Assembly (NCBI GenBank): GCA_027491155.1
Contig: JAIXWR010000039.1
Location: forward strand, 1-64,000
DNA length: 64,000 nt
Reading direction: 5' to 3'
Source of the DNA: Verrucomicrobiaceae bacterium
GTDB lineage: Bacteria > Verrucomicrobiota > Verrucomicrobiia > Verrucomicrobiales > Akkermansiaceae
The notes below the pieces were generated by a model. It was given only the letters and a program-made list of their open reading frames with translations, was not told the DNA's origin and searched no databases. Position numbers and translations under genes: made by a program. Below, piece after piece: positions 7,269 through 15,661 of this stretch. Position 1 is the stretch's first letter, and every line of letters begins with the position of its first letter.

Positions 7269-9299
7269 ATGAAAAAACAACTCAAGAGGTTGCCCCACCT
7301 CTGCGTTGCTCTGATCTCTCTCGCTCCCCTGCTCCCCGAACCCCTCGCTGCCGCCACCGTCGCCCAAACCAACCCGATTGGGCGGGTTGCCCGGCTGTTC
7401 AACCGCCAGCTGGTTCGGGACGAAGATCAGATCAACTGGCTCAAAATCCGCCTGTCCTACCTGGCCGTCTTCGCCGAGAAGCCGCTCAAGGAACAGGTCG
7501 GCTGGCGTTGCGGCATCACCGACCCCGCCGCCGGCCCTCCCTGGATCGCCCTCGACCTCGGCCGCGAATACCCGCTCGGCGAGATTTTCCTCGTGCCCGC
7601 CCAGCGCCAGGCCGGCGATCCCAACGACCTCTTCCCCCGCCGCTTCACCATCGAGGCCGCCAACCAGGCCGACTTTTCCGACGCCCGCACGATCTACCGC
7701 ACCGGCAAACGCCCCCAGCCCTCTCCGGACGGCTATCCGGTCCAGTTCGACGGCGACCAACTCCCCGCCCGCCACGTCCGGATCATTTTTGAAGAAGGCC
7801 ACCAGCGCGGCCTGAAAGGTGTCTGCGCCCTGTCCGAAATCTTCGTCTTCTCGGATCGCCTCCCGGTTTCGCTCGGCGCCGCCATCACCACCGGCCAGTC
7901 GGTGGACATCCCCGGCGCCTGGGAACCCGGCTACGTCGTCGACGGCCGCACGCCCCTCGGCCTCTGGGAAGGCGGTACCTCCACCCTCACCGAATCCCGC
8001 GGCCACTGCCTCGAGGTCCCGGTCGACCGCCAGAACGTCGAATGGATCATCGACCTCGGCGAAGCCCCGCGGATCGACCGCGTCGTGCTCTTCCCCTACG
8101 CCCTGCCGGAACTCTCCGGCCCCGGCGTGGTGCCGCCCAGGCTCAAGGTCGAGGTCGCCGACAATCCGGACTTCACCGGCGCGACCAGCATCGCCTGCAG
8201 CGGAGCCGAAGACCTGCCCATCGACCTGACCACTCCCGTCATCTTCCCCGCCGGCCCCGCGAAAGGCCGCCACCTCCGCATCCTCTCCGACCAGGCCTGG
8301 CAACTCGGCCACCGCCACCTCCAGTCGCTGGGCGAAATCGAAGTCTGGGCCGAAGGCCGCAACATCGCCGCCGGACGCCCCGTCACCGTCCGCCACGCCG
8401 GCCTCGATTTCCCGATCCAGGAGCTCACCGACGGCTTCGGCAGCGGCAAACTGATCCTCCCCATCCACTCCTGGCTCAGCCAGCTGGCCGAACGGTCCAA
8501 GCTCGAAAGGGAGGTCACCGCCCTGACCTCCAGCGCCAGCAAGATGGCCGCCGAAAGCGAGCTCAACACCACCTGGGGCGCCGCGATCGCACTCGGTCTC
8601 ACGTTCCTCATCCCGGTCGCCATCGTCGAACGCCGCCGACTCGTCTCCCGCACCCACCTCGACAAGCTCCGCAAGCGCATCGCCTCCGACCTCCACGACG
8701 ACATCGGCAGCAACCTCGGCAGCATCTCGCTGATCGCCCGCTCCGCGAAGCGCGACCTCGAACGCCTCCACGGCCCCGTCGAAATCGCCAGCGACCTCGG
8801 CGAGATGGAAACCATCGCCCGCGAAAGCTCGCTCGCCATGCGCGACATCGTCTGGCTGCTCGAACGCCGCCAGGACACCATCGGCGACCTCGTCCAGCGG
8901 ATGCGCGATTGCGCCGCGCGACTGCTGCGCGAGACCGAATACTCGCTGGTCTGCCGTTCTTCCAAGACCACCGCGAAGCTCACGCTCGATGCCAAGCGCC
9001 ACCTCTTCCTCTTTTACAAGGAAGCGCTCCACAACATCGTGAAGCACTCGAAGGCCACCACCGTCACCGTGAAGCTCTACGACTCGCGCGAGCTGCTGGT
9101 CCTCGAGGTCGCCGACAACGGCGTCGGCCTCCCCCGCGGCGAAGGCGACCAGATGGCCGCCGTGAAAAAGCTCAGCGACCGCGCGCGCGTCCTCGAAGGC
9201 AACCTCCATGTCGATTCCACCCCCGGCGCAGGGACCACCTTGCGTCTCACCGTGAAACGGACCAACCTGATGGCCACCAAAAAAACATCCCATGAGTGA
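7269..9299 (+). CDS. NarL-type sensor histidine kinase with discoidin-like periplasmic sensor
   Basis: 676 residues. A signal peptide or N-terminal anchor (ALISLAPLLPEPLAAA) precedes a large periplasmic part. Two segments (about 75-185 and 215-365) read as discoidin/F5-8-type beta-sandwich domains, for example WIALDLGREYPLGEIFLVP and EWIIDLGEAPRIDRVVLFP. A transmembrane helix lies at about 435-453 (IALGLTFLIPVAIV). The HisKA_3 dimerisation helix carries the phospho-acceptor in DLHDDIGSN (His476). The HATPase domain shows EALHNIVKHSKA, DNGVGLP and STPGAGTTL. It overlaps its response regulator by 8 bp (ATGAGTGA), so the two are co-translated. Discoidin domains commonly bind sugars, so a glycan ligand is a reasonable guess. 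Confidence 0.9.
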   Translation: MKKQLKRLPHLCVALISLAPLLPEPLAAATVAQTNPIGRVARLFNRQLVRDEDQINWLKIRLSYLAVFAEKPLKEQVGWRCGITDPAAGPPWIALDLGREYPLGEIFLVPAQRQAGDPNDLFPRRFTIEAANQADFSDARTIYRTGKRPQPSPDGYPVQFDGDQLPARHVRIIFEEGHQRGLKGVCALSEIFVFSDRLPVSLGAAITTGQSVDIPGAWEPGYVVDGRTPLGLWEGGTSTLTESRGHCLEVPVDRQNVEWIIDLGEAPRIDRVVLFPYALPELSGPGVVPPRLKVEVADNPDFTGATSIACSGAEDLPIDLTTPVIFPAGPAKGRHLRILSDQAWQLGHRHLQSLGEIEVWAEGRNIAAGRPVTVRHAGLDFPIQELTDGFGSGKLILPIHSWLSQLAERSKLEREVTALTSSASKMAAESELNTTWGAAIALGLTFLIPVAIVERRRLVSRTHLDKLRKRIASDLHDDIGSNLGSISLIARSAKRDLERLHGPVEIASDLGEMETIARESSLAMRDIVWLLERRQDTIGDLVQRMRDCAARLLRETEYSLVCRSSKTTAKLTLDAKRHLFLFYKEALHNIVKHSKATTVTVKLYDSRELLVLEVADNGVGLPRGEGDQMAAVKKLSDRARVLEGNLHVDSTPGAGTTLRLTVKRTNLMATKKTSHE

Positions 9300-9945
9300 T
9301 TCCAACAAACCGATCCGCATCTGGATCTGCGAAGACCACGCGAACTTCGCCAAACAGATCTCCCGTCTCATCGCCGGCGAGGACGACCTCGTCTGCGAGA
9401 AAGCCTTCAACCACCCCGACGACCTGATGGCCGAGTTCGGCTACTGCGCCGCCCCGCCGGATCTCCTGATGCTCGACCTCGGCCTGCCCGGCAAGGACGG
9501 CCTCCAGGTGCTGCGCGAAGTGAAGGCGAAGTTCCCCGACCAGCGCATCGTCATCCTCACTTCCTTCGACGACCGCGAGCGCGTCTATCGCGCCATCTGC
9601 AACGGCGCCTCCGGCTACCTGCTCAAGACGGCCGACCCCGACGACATCCTGACCGGCATCCGCGACGTGATGAACGGCTCCGCCGCGCTCAGCAGCCCGA
9701 TCGCCAACATGATCCTCGAAGGCTTCTCCAAGCACGGCCCGGTCGAGGAAACCGAACCGCTCACCGGCCGCGAGGAGGAAGTCCTCCGCCTGCTGGTGAA
9801 GGGCTTCATCAAGAAGGAGATCGCCGACCAACTCGACATCTCCCAGCACACCGTCGACATGCACTTGCGCTCGGTTTACCGGAAGCTCCACGTCCGCACC
9901 CAGACCGAAGCCGTCTCCAAAGCCCTCCGCAAAGGACTCGTCTGA
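9292..9945 (+). CDS. NarL/FixJ-family response regulator
   Basis: 217 residues. The receiver domain (about 8-125) has the acidic pair in ICEDHANF, the phospho-acceptor Asp62 in LMLDLGLPGKDG, Thr/Ser in ILTSFDD and Lys in YLLKTADPDD. The C-terminal LuxR-type helix-turn-helix (about 153-212) reads LTGREEEVLRLLVKGF and STVDMHLRSVYRKL-like (HTVDMHLRSVYRKLHVR). It is the partner of the overlapping kinase. Target genes are unknown; the secreted haem/DUF1080 fusion downstream is on the other strand and beyond a repeat block. Confidence 0.93.
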   Translation: MSDSNKPIRIWICEDHANFAKQISRLIAGEDDLVCEKAFNHPDDLMAEFGYCAAPPDLLMLDLGLPGKDGLQVLREVKAKFPDQRIVILTSFDDRERVYRAICNGASGYLLKTADPDDILTGIRDVMNGSAALSSPIANMILEGFSKHGPVEETEPLTGREEEVLRLLVKGFIKKEIADQLDISQHTVDMHLRSVYRKLHVRTQTEAVSKALRKGLV

Positions 9946-9964
9946 ACCAACGCGGGCATTTACC

Positions 9965-10155
9965 GGGACCGCGGACTTCAGTCCGCAGAACGGTCCCTAA
10001 CCGCCCGCTACCCATTCAAGTCCGCACCGCCAGAACGCCCACCGGGACCGCGGACTTCAGTCCGCAGAGCAGTCCCCAGCGGCCCGCCACCCCTTCAAGT
10101 CTGCACCGCCAGAACGCCCACCGGGACCGCGGACTTCAGTCCGCAGAGCAGTCCC
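9965..10155. repeat. 79-bp tandem repeat, each copy with a nested palindrome
   Basis: Three hairpins, at 9965-9997, 10044-10076 and 10123-10155, are spaced exactly 79 bp apart. Each holds the perfect arms GCGGACT and AGTCCGC around TC, nested within GGGAC and GTCCC. The linkers between them (CACCGCCAGAACGCCCACC) are also nearly identical between copies 2 and 3. There is no coding potential. This looks like a tandemly amplified REP-type element. Confidence 0.85.
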
Positions 10156-10188
10156 CGGCGGCCCGCCACCGCCTTCAAAACCGCCCCC

Positions 10189-10217
10189 AAAAAACCACCC
10201 CCCGTGCTTCTGCGGGG
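10189..10217 (-). terminator. possible intrinsic terminator after the ThuA/DUF1080/haem fusion
   Basis: Reading the minus strand downstream of the stop at 10249, a CCCCG/CGGGG stem with an 8-base loop is followed by GGTGG and a run of six T. The stem is short, so this is tentative. Confidence 0.4.
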
Positions 10218-10248
10218 CAGAGCCTCCGCGCACCCGGTGGAGGGCCCC

Positions 10249-13200
10249 CTACTTCAACGTCATCAGATACGCGAACAAGTCGGCCACCTGCTTCTCCGAA
10301 AACCCGTCGATCAGCCCCTCCGGCATCAGCGAGCGCTTCGACACGAGGTGCTCCTTCACCTGATCCTTCGGGATGGCCCGCTCGTCCGCCCCGATCTGCT
10401 TCAGCACCAGCGTGCCGCCCTTGTCCGATGCCAGAAAGCCGCTCGCCAGCGTGCCGTCCTTCAAGGTGATGTCGTGCCGGTAGTAACCGCTCTCGAGCTG
10501 CGCGTTCGGAGTGAGAATGTTCCTTAGCAGGCTTTCCACCCCCATCGCCCCCGCCCCGCCGAGCTCGGGGCCGATCGCGATGCCCTCGCCGCGGACCTGG
10601 TGGCAGATCATGCAGCTCGCCTGGAACAAGGCCTTGCCTGCCGCCGCATCGCCCGGATTCGTCGCCATCGCCCGGAACTTCCCGAACTTCTCCGCCAGCG
10701 CTTTCGCCTCCGCCGGCGTGACCAGTTCCGGGAAATCCGAAGTCCACTCGATGGCCGCGCCGCCCTGGAGCTTCAAGCCCGGCGAATCGCCGCTGAACGA
10801 ATGCACCAGCCCGGGCCGCGGCTCGCCGGCCGGAAAGCTCGTCCGGAAGTCCGCGCGGATGTCGTCCGCAGCCCGCGCCACGCTCCAGACCCGGTATTCG
10901 AGGAAGCTCGCCGCCGTGCCGCCGTTCTGATGACTGCGGCCGGGATCGAGCGGCTTCATCGGCCCCGTGAACACCCCGCCCGACACCCCCGCCGCCTCTC
11001 CATCAAGGTAAAGCGCCAGCTTGCCCGCCGGATCCCGCGTCACCGCGCAATGCGTCCACTTGCCCGCTTCCACCGGCCGGTCGGCAATCACGACGTCGCC
11101 CTGGCCGTTCCACAAACGGAGTCGTCCATCGTAGAAATTGATGTCCGGCCCGCCGCCGCGCGTCCCTAACAGACCGTCGTTGTTGTCGATCCCCGCGTCG
11201 AGCTTGATCCAGGTCTCCACCGTGAAAGGCCCCTCCAGCGAGAAGCCAGCGTCCAACACGACGTCGCGCTTGCCGGGCAGCCGGATCACGCGGACCAGCA
11301 GGCCGTCGACCTTCTCCAGCACTTCGCGGAACGCCGGATCATCCGCCCCCAGCACCGCGGAAAGCCTTTCCACCACCGCGGCATCGAAGCCCGCGAAGCC
11401 GCCTCCCGCCGCCGTCTTCGCGAAAGCAGTCGCGGACTCCTTGTTCGACAGCATCCCGTTCACCGCGAACTGCCGCATCGCGCCCGGCAACTTCGCCCAG
11501 CGTCCCGCGATCTCGGCGACCGCCGCAGGACCGCCCGCCGTGGCAAAGCCGGTCAAGGCCTCGCGCGCCACCGCCTCGTCGGCATGATCCAGCAGCGCCT
11601 TCGCCAGCCCCGCATCCGCGGCGCCGATCTCGTTCAAGGTCCTCAGCAAGGTCGCCAGTTCCACGGCATCGGCCGGAGCTTTCGCCCTCTCTAACAAAAC
11701 GGATGCCAGCTCCTTCAGCCGGAACCGGCGCGCCAGGTCCAGCACCAGCGGCAGCGACTTCGGATCCTCCTTCACCATCGCCGCCGTCGCCGTGCCCACC
11801 GCCCCGCGCAAGGCCGGATCGGCCGCCGCGGCGGGATCGAGCTGGAGCAGCGCCTTCAACAGTTCACCGCGCCGGGTGCGATCCGCCAGCAAGGTGCCGA
11901 AAGTCTTCGCCACCGCCGGATTGGCAAGCTGCGAGCCCAGCAAGGCCGCCTCATCGCCGGTCAAGCGGCGCGCCATTCCGGCCATCGACTCCAACAAAAG
12001 CGTCACGCCCTTCTCCGGCGACAAGGCCTGCGCCGCCAACAGGCGCCCCTCGCTTGGCAGCTCCGGATACTTCTCCAGGATGAATGCCGTGGTCGCGGGA
12101 TGCGACTCCATCGCCCAGCGGATCACGTAGCGCAGGAAGGCGCTTTCATAAGCCGCCCGGTCCCCGCCCTCGCGCGGTGCCGGCACCGCCCAGGCCAGCG
12201 CCGACAACATCGGCGGAGCCACCTCGCGGCGCGTCCGGACCGAACTCGCCCACGCCGCCAGCGTCGCGAAGTCCTGCTCGTCGCTGACAATCTTCGCCAG
12301 GCCCGGGCTCTTCGCCGGCACCCCGGATGACATCGCACCCCAGGCCTCCGCAGCCTCGCGCCGGACATCCGCATTGGGATCCGCCGCCAGCTTCTCGACC
12401 AGGGCATCGTCGGTCACCCCGGCCTCCAGCAGGGACCACAAGGCCCCCAGCCGCTTCGCCGCCGGCTGCGCCGCGTCCGCCGCCAGCTTCTTCAGATCGT
12501 CCGTCACCGCCGGGTCCTTGCGATCCCCCAGCTCCGCCCACGCCATCCGCGAAACCCGCGCGTTGCCCGCTCCGAGTTGCTCTAACAGCTCCTTCGATCC
12601 CATCTTCGCCAGGTCCGGCGGCCTCACCGGCGCCACGCCCTTCGGCTTGATCCGCCAGATCCGCCCGCGGGTCTTGTCGCGATCCGGATGCGTCCGCGGC
12701 ACCTCGTTGTGCGAGATGATCTTGTTGCACCAGTCGGCGATGTAGAGGCAGCCGTCGGGCCCGAACTGGATCGAGACCGGCCGGAACCAGGAGTCCTTCG
12801 AAACCAGGAAATCCTCCTGCTTCTGATAGACCCCGTCCTTCAGCGTGACGATCTGCAGCCGGTTGGTGATCGGATTCGCCAGGTAGAACACCTTCGCCCC
12901 CGGCCACTTCGCCGCGAAGGCGCTGCCTTCGTCGTCCGCCAGCACCAGGCCGCTCAAGCCGGTGCCGCCCATCGGCTGACCGGGCGTGGAAGCCGGCAAC
13001 TGCGGCGCGTAGGGCCGCAGCTTCTCCCGCGATCCGGTCGGATAATGCGTGCCCGTGATGTATTCCGACACCGGATGCCCGATGTCGTTCGCCTCCTGCA
13101 GGAACTCGCGGCCGTCCTTGCCGGTCGTGAATCCCCAGATGTTGTTCGGCCCCGCGGTCAGCAGTTCGAAGTCCGAGCCGTCGAGCTTCGCCCGGCCCAG

Positions 13201-15375
13201 CTTGCACTGGTTGAACGCGATCTCCTTCGGCCCGCTGGCGAAGGCCGAGCCGTCCGGCCGAACCACCTTCGAGTAGTTGAAAAGCCCCTGCGCCAGATAG
13301 AACCAGCCGCCCGGCGTGCGCTCGAACTGGTGCGGGAACAAGTGCGAGTCCTGGATCCCGAAGCCTCCTAACAGCACCTCGTGCCCGTCCGCCTTGCCGT
13401 CCTTGTTACGGTCCGCGTAGTAGCGGATCTCGTGGCCGTACTGGACCAGCGCTCCGTCCTTGTAAGGCAGGAGTCCCAGCGGGATAGCCAGCCCCTCGGC
13501 AAACACCCGCGGCACCTGCGGCCCGGGCTTCCACGGTTCGTCGAAGACCAGCACCCGGTCCTTGCCGCCGCGGGCATACATCGCCTCGGCCTGCGCCGCG
13601 TTCTCGTTGGCATCCACCGGATACTCCAGCGCGGTCATCGTCCACATCCGCCCGGCATGATCCCACGCCATGGTGATCGGCTTGCCCACGCCTTCCTTTT
13701 CGGAAGCCACCACCTCAATTTCGAATCCCTCCGGCAGCGTCATCGCCGCCATCTCCCGCTCCGGCGTCCGCACCGCGGCCTCCTCCCACACCGGCGCGCC
13801 CGGAGTCGGCGGCAGCTCCTGGATCGTGATCTCCTTGAACTGCGCCAGCATCTTGCCGCCGCCGTGCGCCTGCATCCCGATCAGCCCCTCCAGCGGGATC
13901 GTCCGATCGGCCTCGGTGTAATCCAGCGCCGGCACCCCGTTGATCCACGAGCGGATCCGCCGGCCCTCGCACAGGATGCGGTAGTCGTTCCAGTCCCAGT
14001 CCTTCGCCGTGGCCTTGATCGCCGCCGGATCGACCGGCTCGCCGACCACCTTGTTCCTACGGGATTCATCGTACAATTTCCCCCACCAGCCGGTCCCGGC
14101 GTCGACCTGGTAGCCGGACATCTCGTGGTTGTCCTTCACCCGGATGCTGCGGACCTGCACCCCGGAGTTCATGAAGCCGCTGCCCTTGACCAGCCGCACC
14201 TTGAAGCGCAGGTCGAAGTTCGCGTAGCGCTTCTTGCTCGCGAGGAAGGTGTTGTGCGCCACATCTTCCTCGAGCGAGCCGCCGGTGATCATCCCGTCCT
14301 GCACCTTCCACCATTTCTCCTCGCCCGGCCGGATCTCCCAGCCGTCGAGCGTTTTGCCGTCGAAGATCGAGACCGGCGGCGCGGGCAGCGGTTTGTCGCC
14401 GTATTCCAGCCAACGCACCGATTCCCCCGCAGCGGCCTTGTCCAGGGCATGCTGCAAGGCGGCCTCGGTCCAGCCGGGATTCTTGTCGGGCAGCCCGGCG
14501 AGCATCCGCTTGGCATCGGGCGTCTTCGATTCCAGCCCCTGCGCCGGCACCTCGCCGCCGGCGGTCCAAAGGATGCCGTTGAGCACCATCTTGCGCACCT
14601 CGTCCCGCGCCCAGCTCCAGTGGAAATGACCGCCGGTGAACCCGAAGGCCCGCCCGCCCTTCGGCCGCGGGAAGGCCCACGCGACATACTGCGGCTCCTT
14701 GCCCTCGGCCATCGTCTTGCGGGCGTGGTCGTTGCCGCGGTAGGGCGTCAGGCCGGGCTCGACCAGTTCCTTCGCCGGCTTCACCGGAAACAGCGGTTCC
14801 ACCTTGCCGTGGTCGCGGCCGCACTCGCGCAGGTGGAAGTAGCACTCGTCGTAAAGCGAGAAGGGCTTCACCCCTCTCAGGATTGGATGGTCCGACGGCT
14901 TGTCGAACTTCGCCTCCCAGAAAGTGCTGATCGAATAGTAAGCCTCGAAATCCGCGCCCATCAGCTCGCGCCATTTCGCCCGCTGCGGGTCGCCGCCCTG
15001 ATCCTTGCTGGCCGGATCCGCCGCCTGGATCCCGGTGGCCCAATGGATCGCCACAAGCCCTTTCCCGGCATTCATGAAGGCCTCCAGCTCCGCCAGCTTG
15101 TCGTTCGCCGGATGGGCCTGCCAGCCGTCGGCGTAGATCACCAGCGCGTCCGCCTTCGCCAGCGCCGCGGCATCGGGCCAGGCCGTGACCACCTCCGCCT
15201 CGATCCCCGGCGTCTCCTTGATCGATTCGCAAAGCAGGGTGCTCCCCGCCAGATGCTTGTGCTGCCCCCAGTTGTGGCTGTTGGTGCCGGCGAGGAACAG
15301 GATGCGCTTCGCTTCCGCCGCGGGCAGGCCGCAGATCAGGGACAAGGAAAGGAAGGCGAGGATCGGGTGTTTCAT
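10249..15375 (-). CDS. secreted ThuA-DUF1080-PVC haem-binding-LamG-cytochrome c fusion
   Basis: 1708 residues with a signal peptide (ILAFLSLSLICGLPAAEA). Domains in order: ThuA-like (about 22-285, RILFLAGTNSHNWGQHKH start); DUF1080/3-keto-disaccharide hydrolase-like beta-sandwich (about 335-520, VSIFDGKTLDGWE); PVC-type beta-propeller related to sorbosone dehydrogenase (about 541-912, LPEGFEIEVVASE, then WCNKIISHNE); alpha-helical HEAT-like repeats (about 912-1290); LamG/concanavalin-like domain (about 1361-1511, GPFTVETWIKLDAGID); C-terminal planctomycete-type haem domain with CMICH at 1588-1592. It is probably periplasmic and would couple sugar or keto-sugar chemistry to electron transfer. 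Each domain is known in PVC bacteria, often as separate proteins. Divergent from the DUF1549/DUF1553 gene, 286 bp apart. Confidence 0.88.
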   Translation of the reverse strand: MKHPILAFLSLSLICGLPAAEAKRILFLAGTNSHNWGQHKHLAGSTLLCESIKETPGIEAEVVTAWPDAAALAKADALVIYADGWQAHPANDKLAELEAFMNAGKGLVAIHWATGIQAADPASKDQGGDPQRAKWRELMGADFEAYYSISTFWEAKFDKPSDHPILRGVKPFSLYDECYFHLRECGRDHGKVEPLFPVKPAKELVEPGLTPYRGNDHARKTMAEGKEPQYVAWAFPRPKGGRAFGFTGGHFHWSWARDEVRKMVLNGILWTAGGEVPAQGLESKTPDAKRMLAGLPDKNPGWTEAALQHALDKAAAGESVRWLEYGDKPLPAPPVSIFDGKTLDGWEIRPGEEKWWKVQDGMITGGSLEEDVAHNTFLASKKRYANFDLRFKVRLVKGSGFMNSGVQVRSIRVKDNHEMSGYQVDAGTGWWGKLYDESRRNKVVGEPVDPAAIKATAKDWDWNDYRILCEGRRIRSWINGVPALDYTEADRTIPLEGLIGMQAHGGGKMLAQFKEITIQELPPTPGAPVWEEAAVRTPEREMAAMTLPEGFEIEVVASEKEGVGKPITMAWDHAGRMWTMTALEYPVDANENAAQAEAMYARGGKDRVLVFDEPWKPGPQVPRVFAEGLAIPLGLLPYKDGALVQYGHEIRYYADRNKDGKADGHEVLLGGFGIQDSHLFPHQFERTPGGWFYLAQGLFNYSKVVRPDGSAFASGPKEIAFNQCKLGRAKLDGSDFELLTAGPNNIWGFTTGKDGREFLQEANDIGHPVSEYITGTHYPTGSREKLRPYAPQLPASTPGQPMGGTGLSGLVLADDEGSAFAAKWPGAKVFYLANPITNRLQIVTLKDGVYQKQEDFLVSKDSWFRPVSIQFGPDGCLYIADWCNKIISHNEVPRTHPDRDKTRGRIWRIKPKGVAPVRPPDLAKMGSKELLEQLGAGNARVSRMAWAELGDRKDPAVTDDLKKLAADAAQPAAKRLGALWSLLEAGVTDDALVEKLAADPNADVRREAAEAWGAMSSGVPAKSPGLAKIVSDEQDFATLAAWASSVRTRREVAPPMLSALAWAVPAPREGGDRAAYESAFLRYVIRWAMESHPATTAFILEKYPELPSEGRLLAAQALSPEKGVTLLLESMAGMARRLTGDEAALLGSQLANPAVAKTFGTLLADRTRRGELLKALLQLDPAAAADPALRGAVGTATAAMVKEDPKSLPLVLDLARRFRLKELASVLLERAKAPADAVELATLLRTLNEIGAADAGLAKALLDHADEAVAREALTGFATAGGPAAVAEIAGRWAKLPGAMRQFAVNGMLSNKESATAFAKTAAGGGFAGFDAAVVERLSAVLGADDPAFREVLEKVDGLLVRVIRLPGKRDVVLDAGFSLEGPFTVETWIKLDAGIDNNDGLLGTRGGGPDINFYDGRLRLWNGQGDVVIADRPVEAGKWTHCAVTRDPAGKLALYLDGEAAGVSGGVFTGPMKPLDPGRSHQNGGTAASFLEYRVWSVARAADDIRADFRTSFPAGEPRPGLVHSFSGDSPGLKLQGGAAIEWTSDFPELVTPAEAKALAEKFGKFRAMATNPGDAAAGKALFQASCMICHQVRGEGIAIGPELGGAGAMGVESLLRNILTPNAQLESGYYRHDITLKDGTLASGFLASDKGGTLVLKQIGADERAIPKDQVKEHLVSKRSLMPEGLIDGFSEKQVADLFAYLMTLK

Positions 15376-15661
15376 GGGAAAGTTCGGATCGGATCAAACG
15401 GGACTCCTGAGCGGCTTGTTGCCGGAAATGAACGGGCAACGGAAGAAAGCAAATCACCGCCCCGGGCCAGCGGCCGCCTTTCTACGGCTCCGGCCGCGGC
15501 ATTGCATCCTCCTCCGCTTATTCCCGATCCACCTCGCGACGCCGATCCGGGCCCGGCATGGACGATCTTGAACTTTCCTTGCCAGCTCCGCTTTTCTCGG
15601 CACTTTCCCGCAAGCTTTTGCCTTCCGAGCCGTAACAGGAACCGTTTCATTACCCATCACC

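Noticed and set aside
7092-9410. 772-codon minus-strand open frame
   Set aside because: Antisense to the histidine kinase, with repetitive Gly/Ala/Asp/Glu composition.
9965-10155. Tandem repeat considered as a CRISPR array
   Set aside because: Linkers are conserved between copies rather than unique spacers, and the unit is 79 bp with internal palindromes; no cas genes nearby.
15376-15661. Small RNA or riboswitch in the 286-bp divergent gap
   Set aside because: No recognisable aptamer or stable hairpin; only a plain divergent promoter region can be supported.
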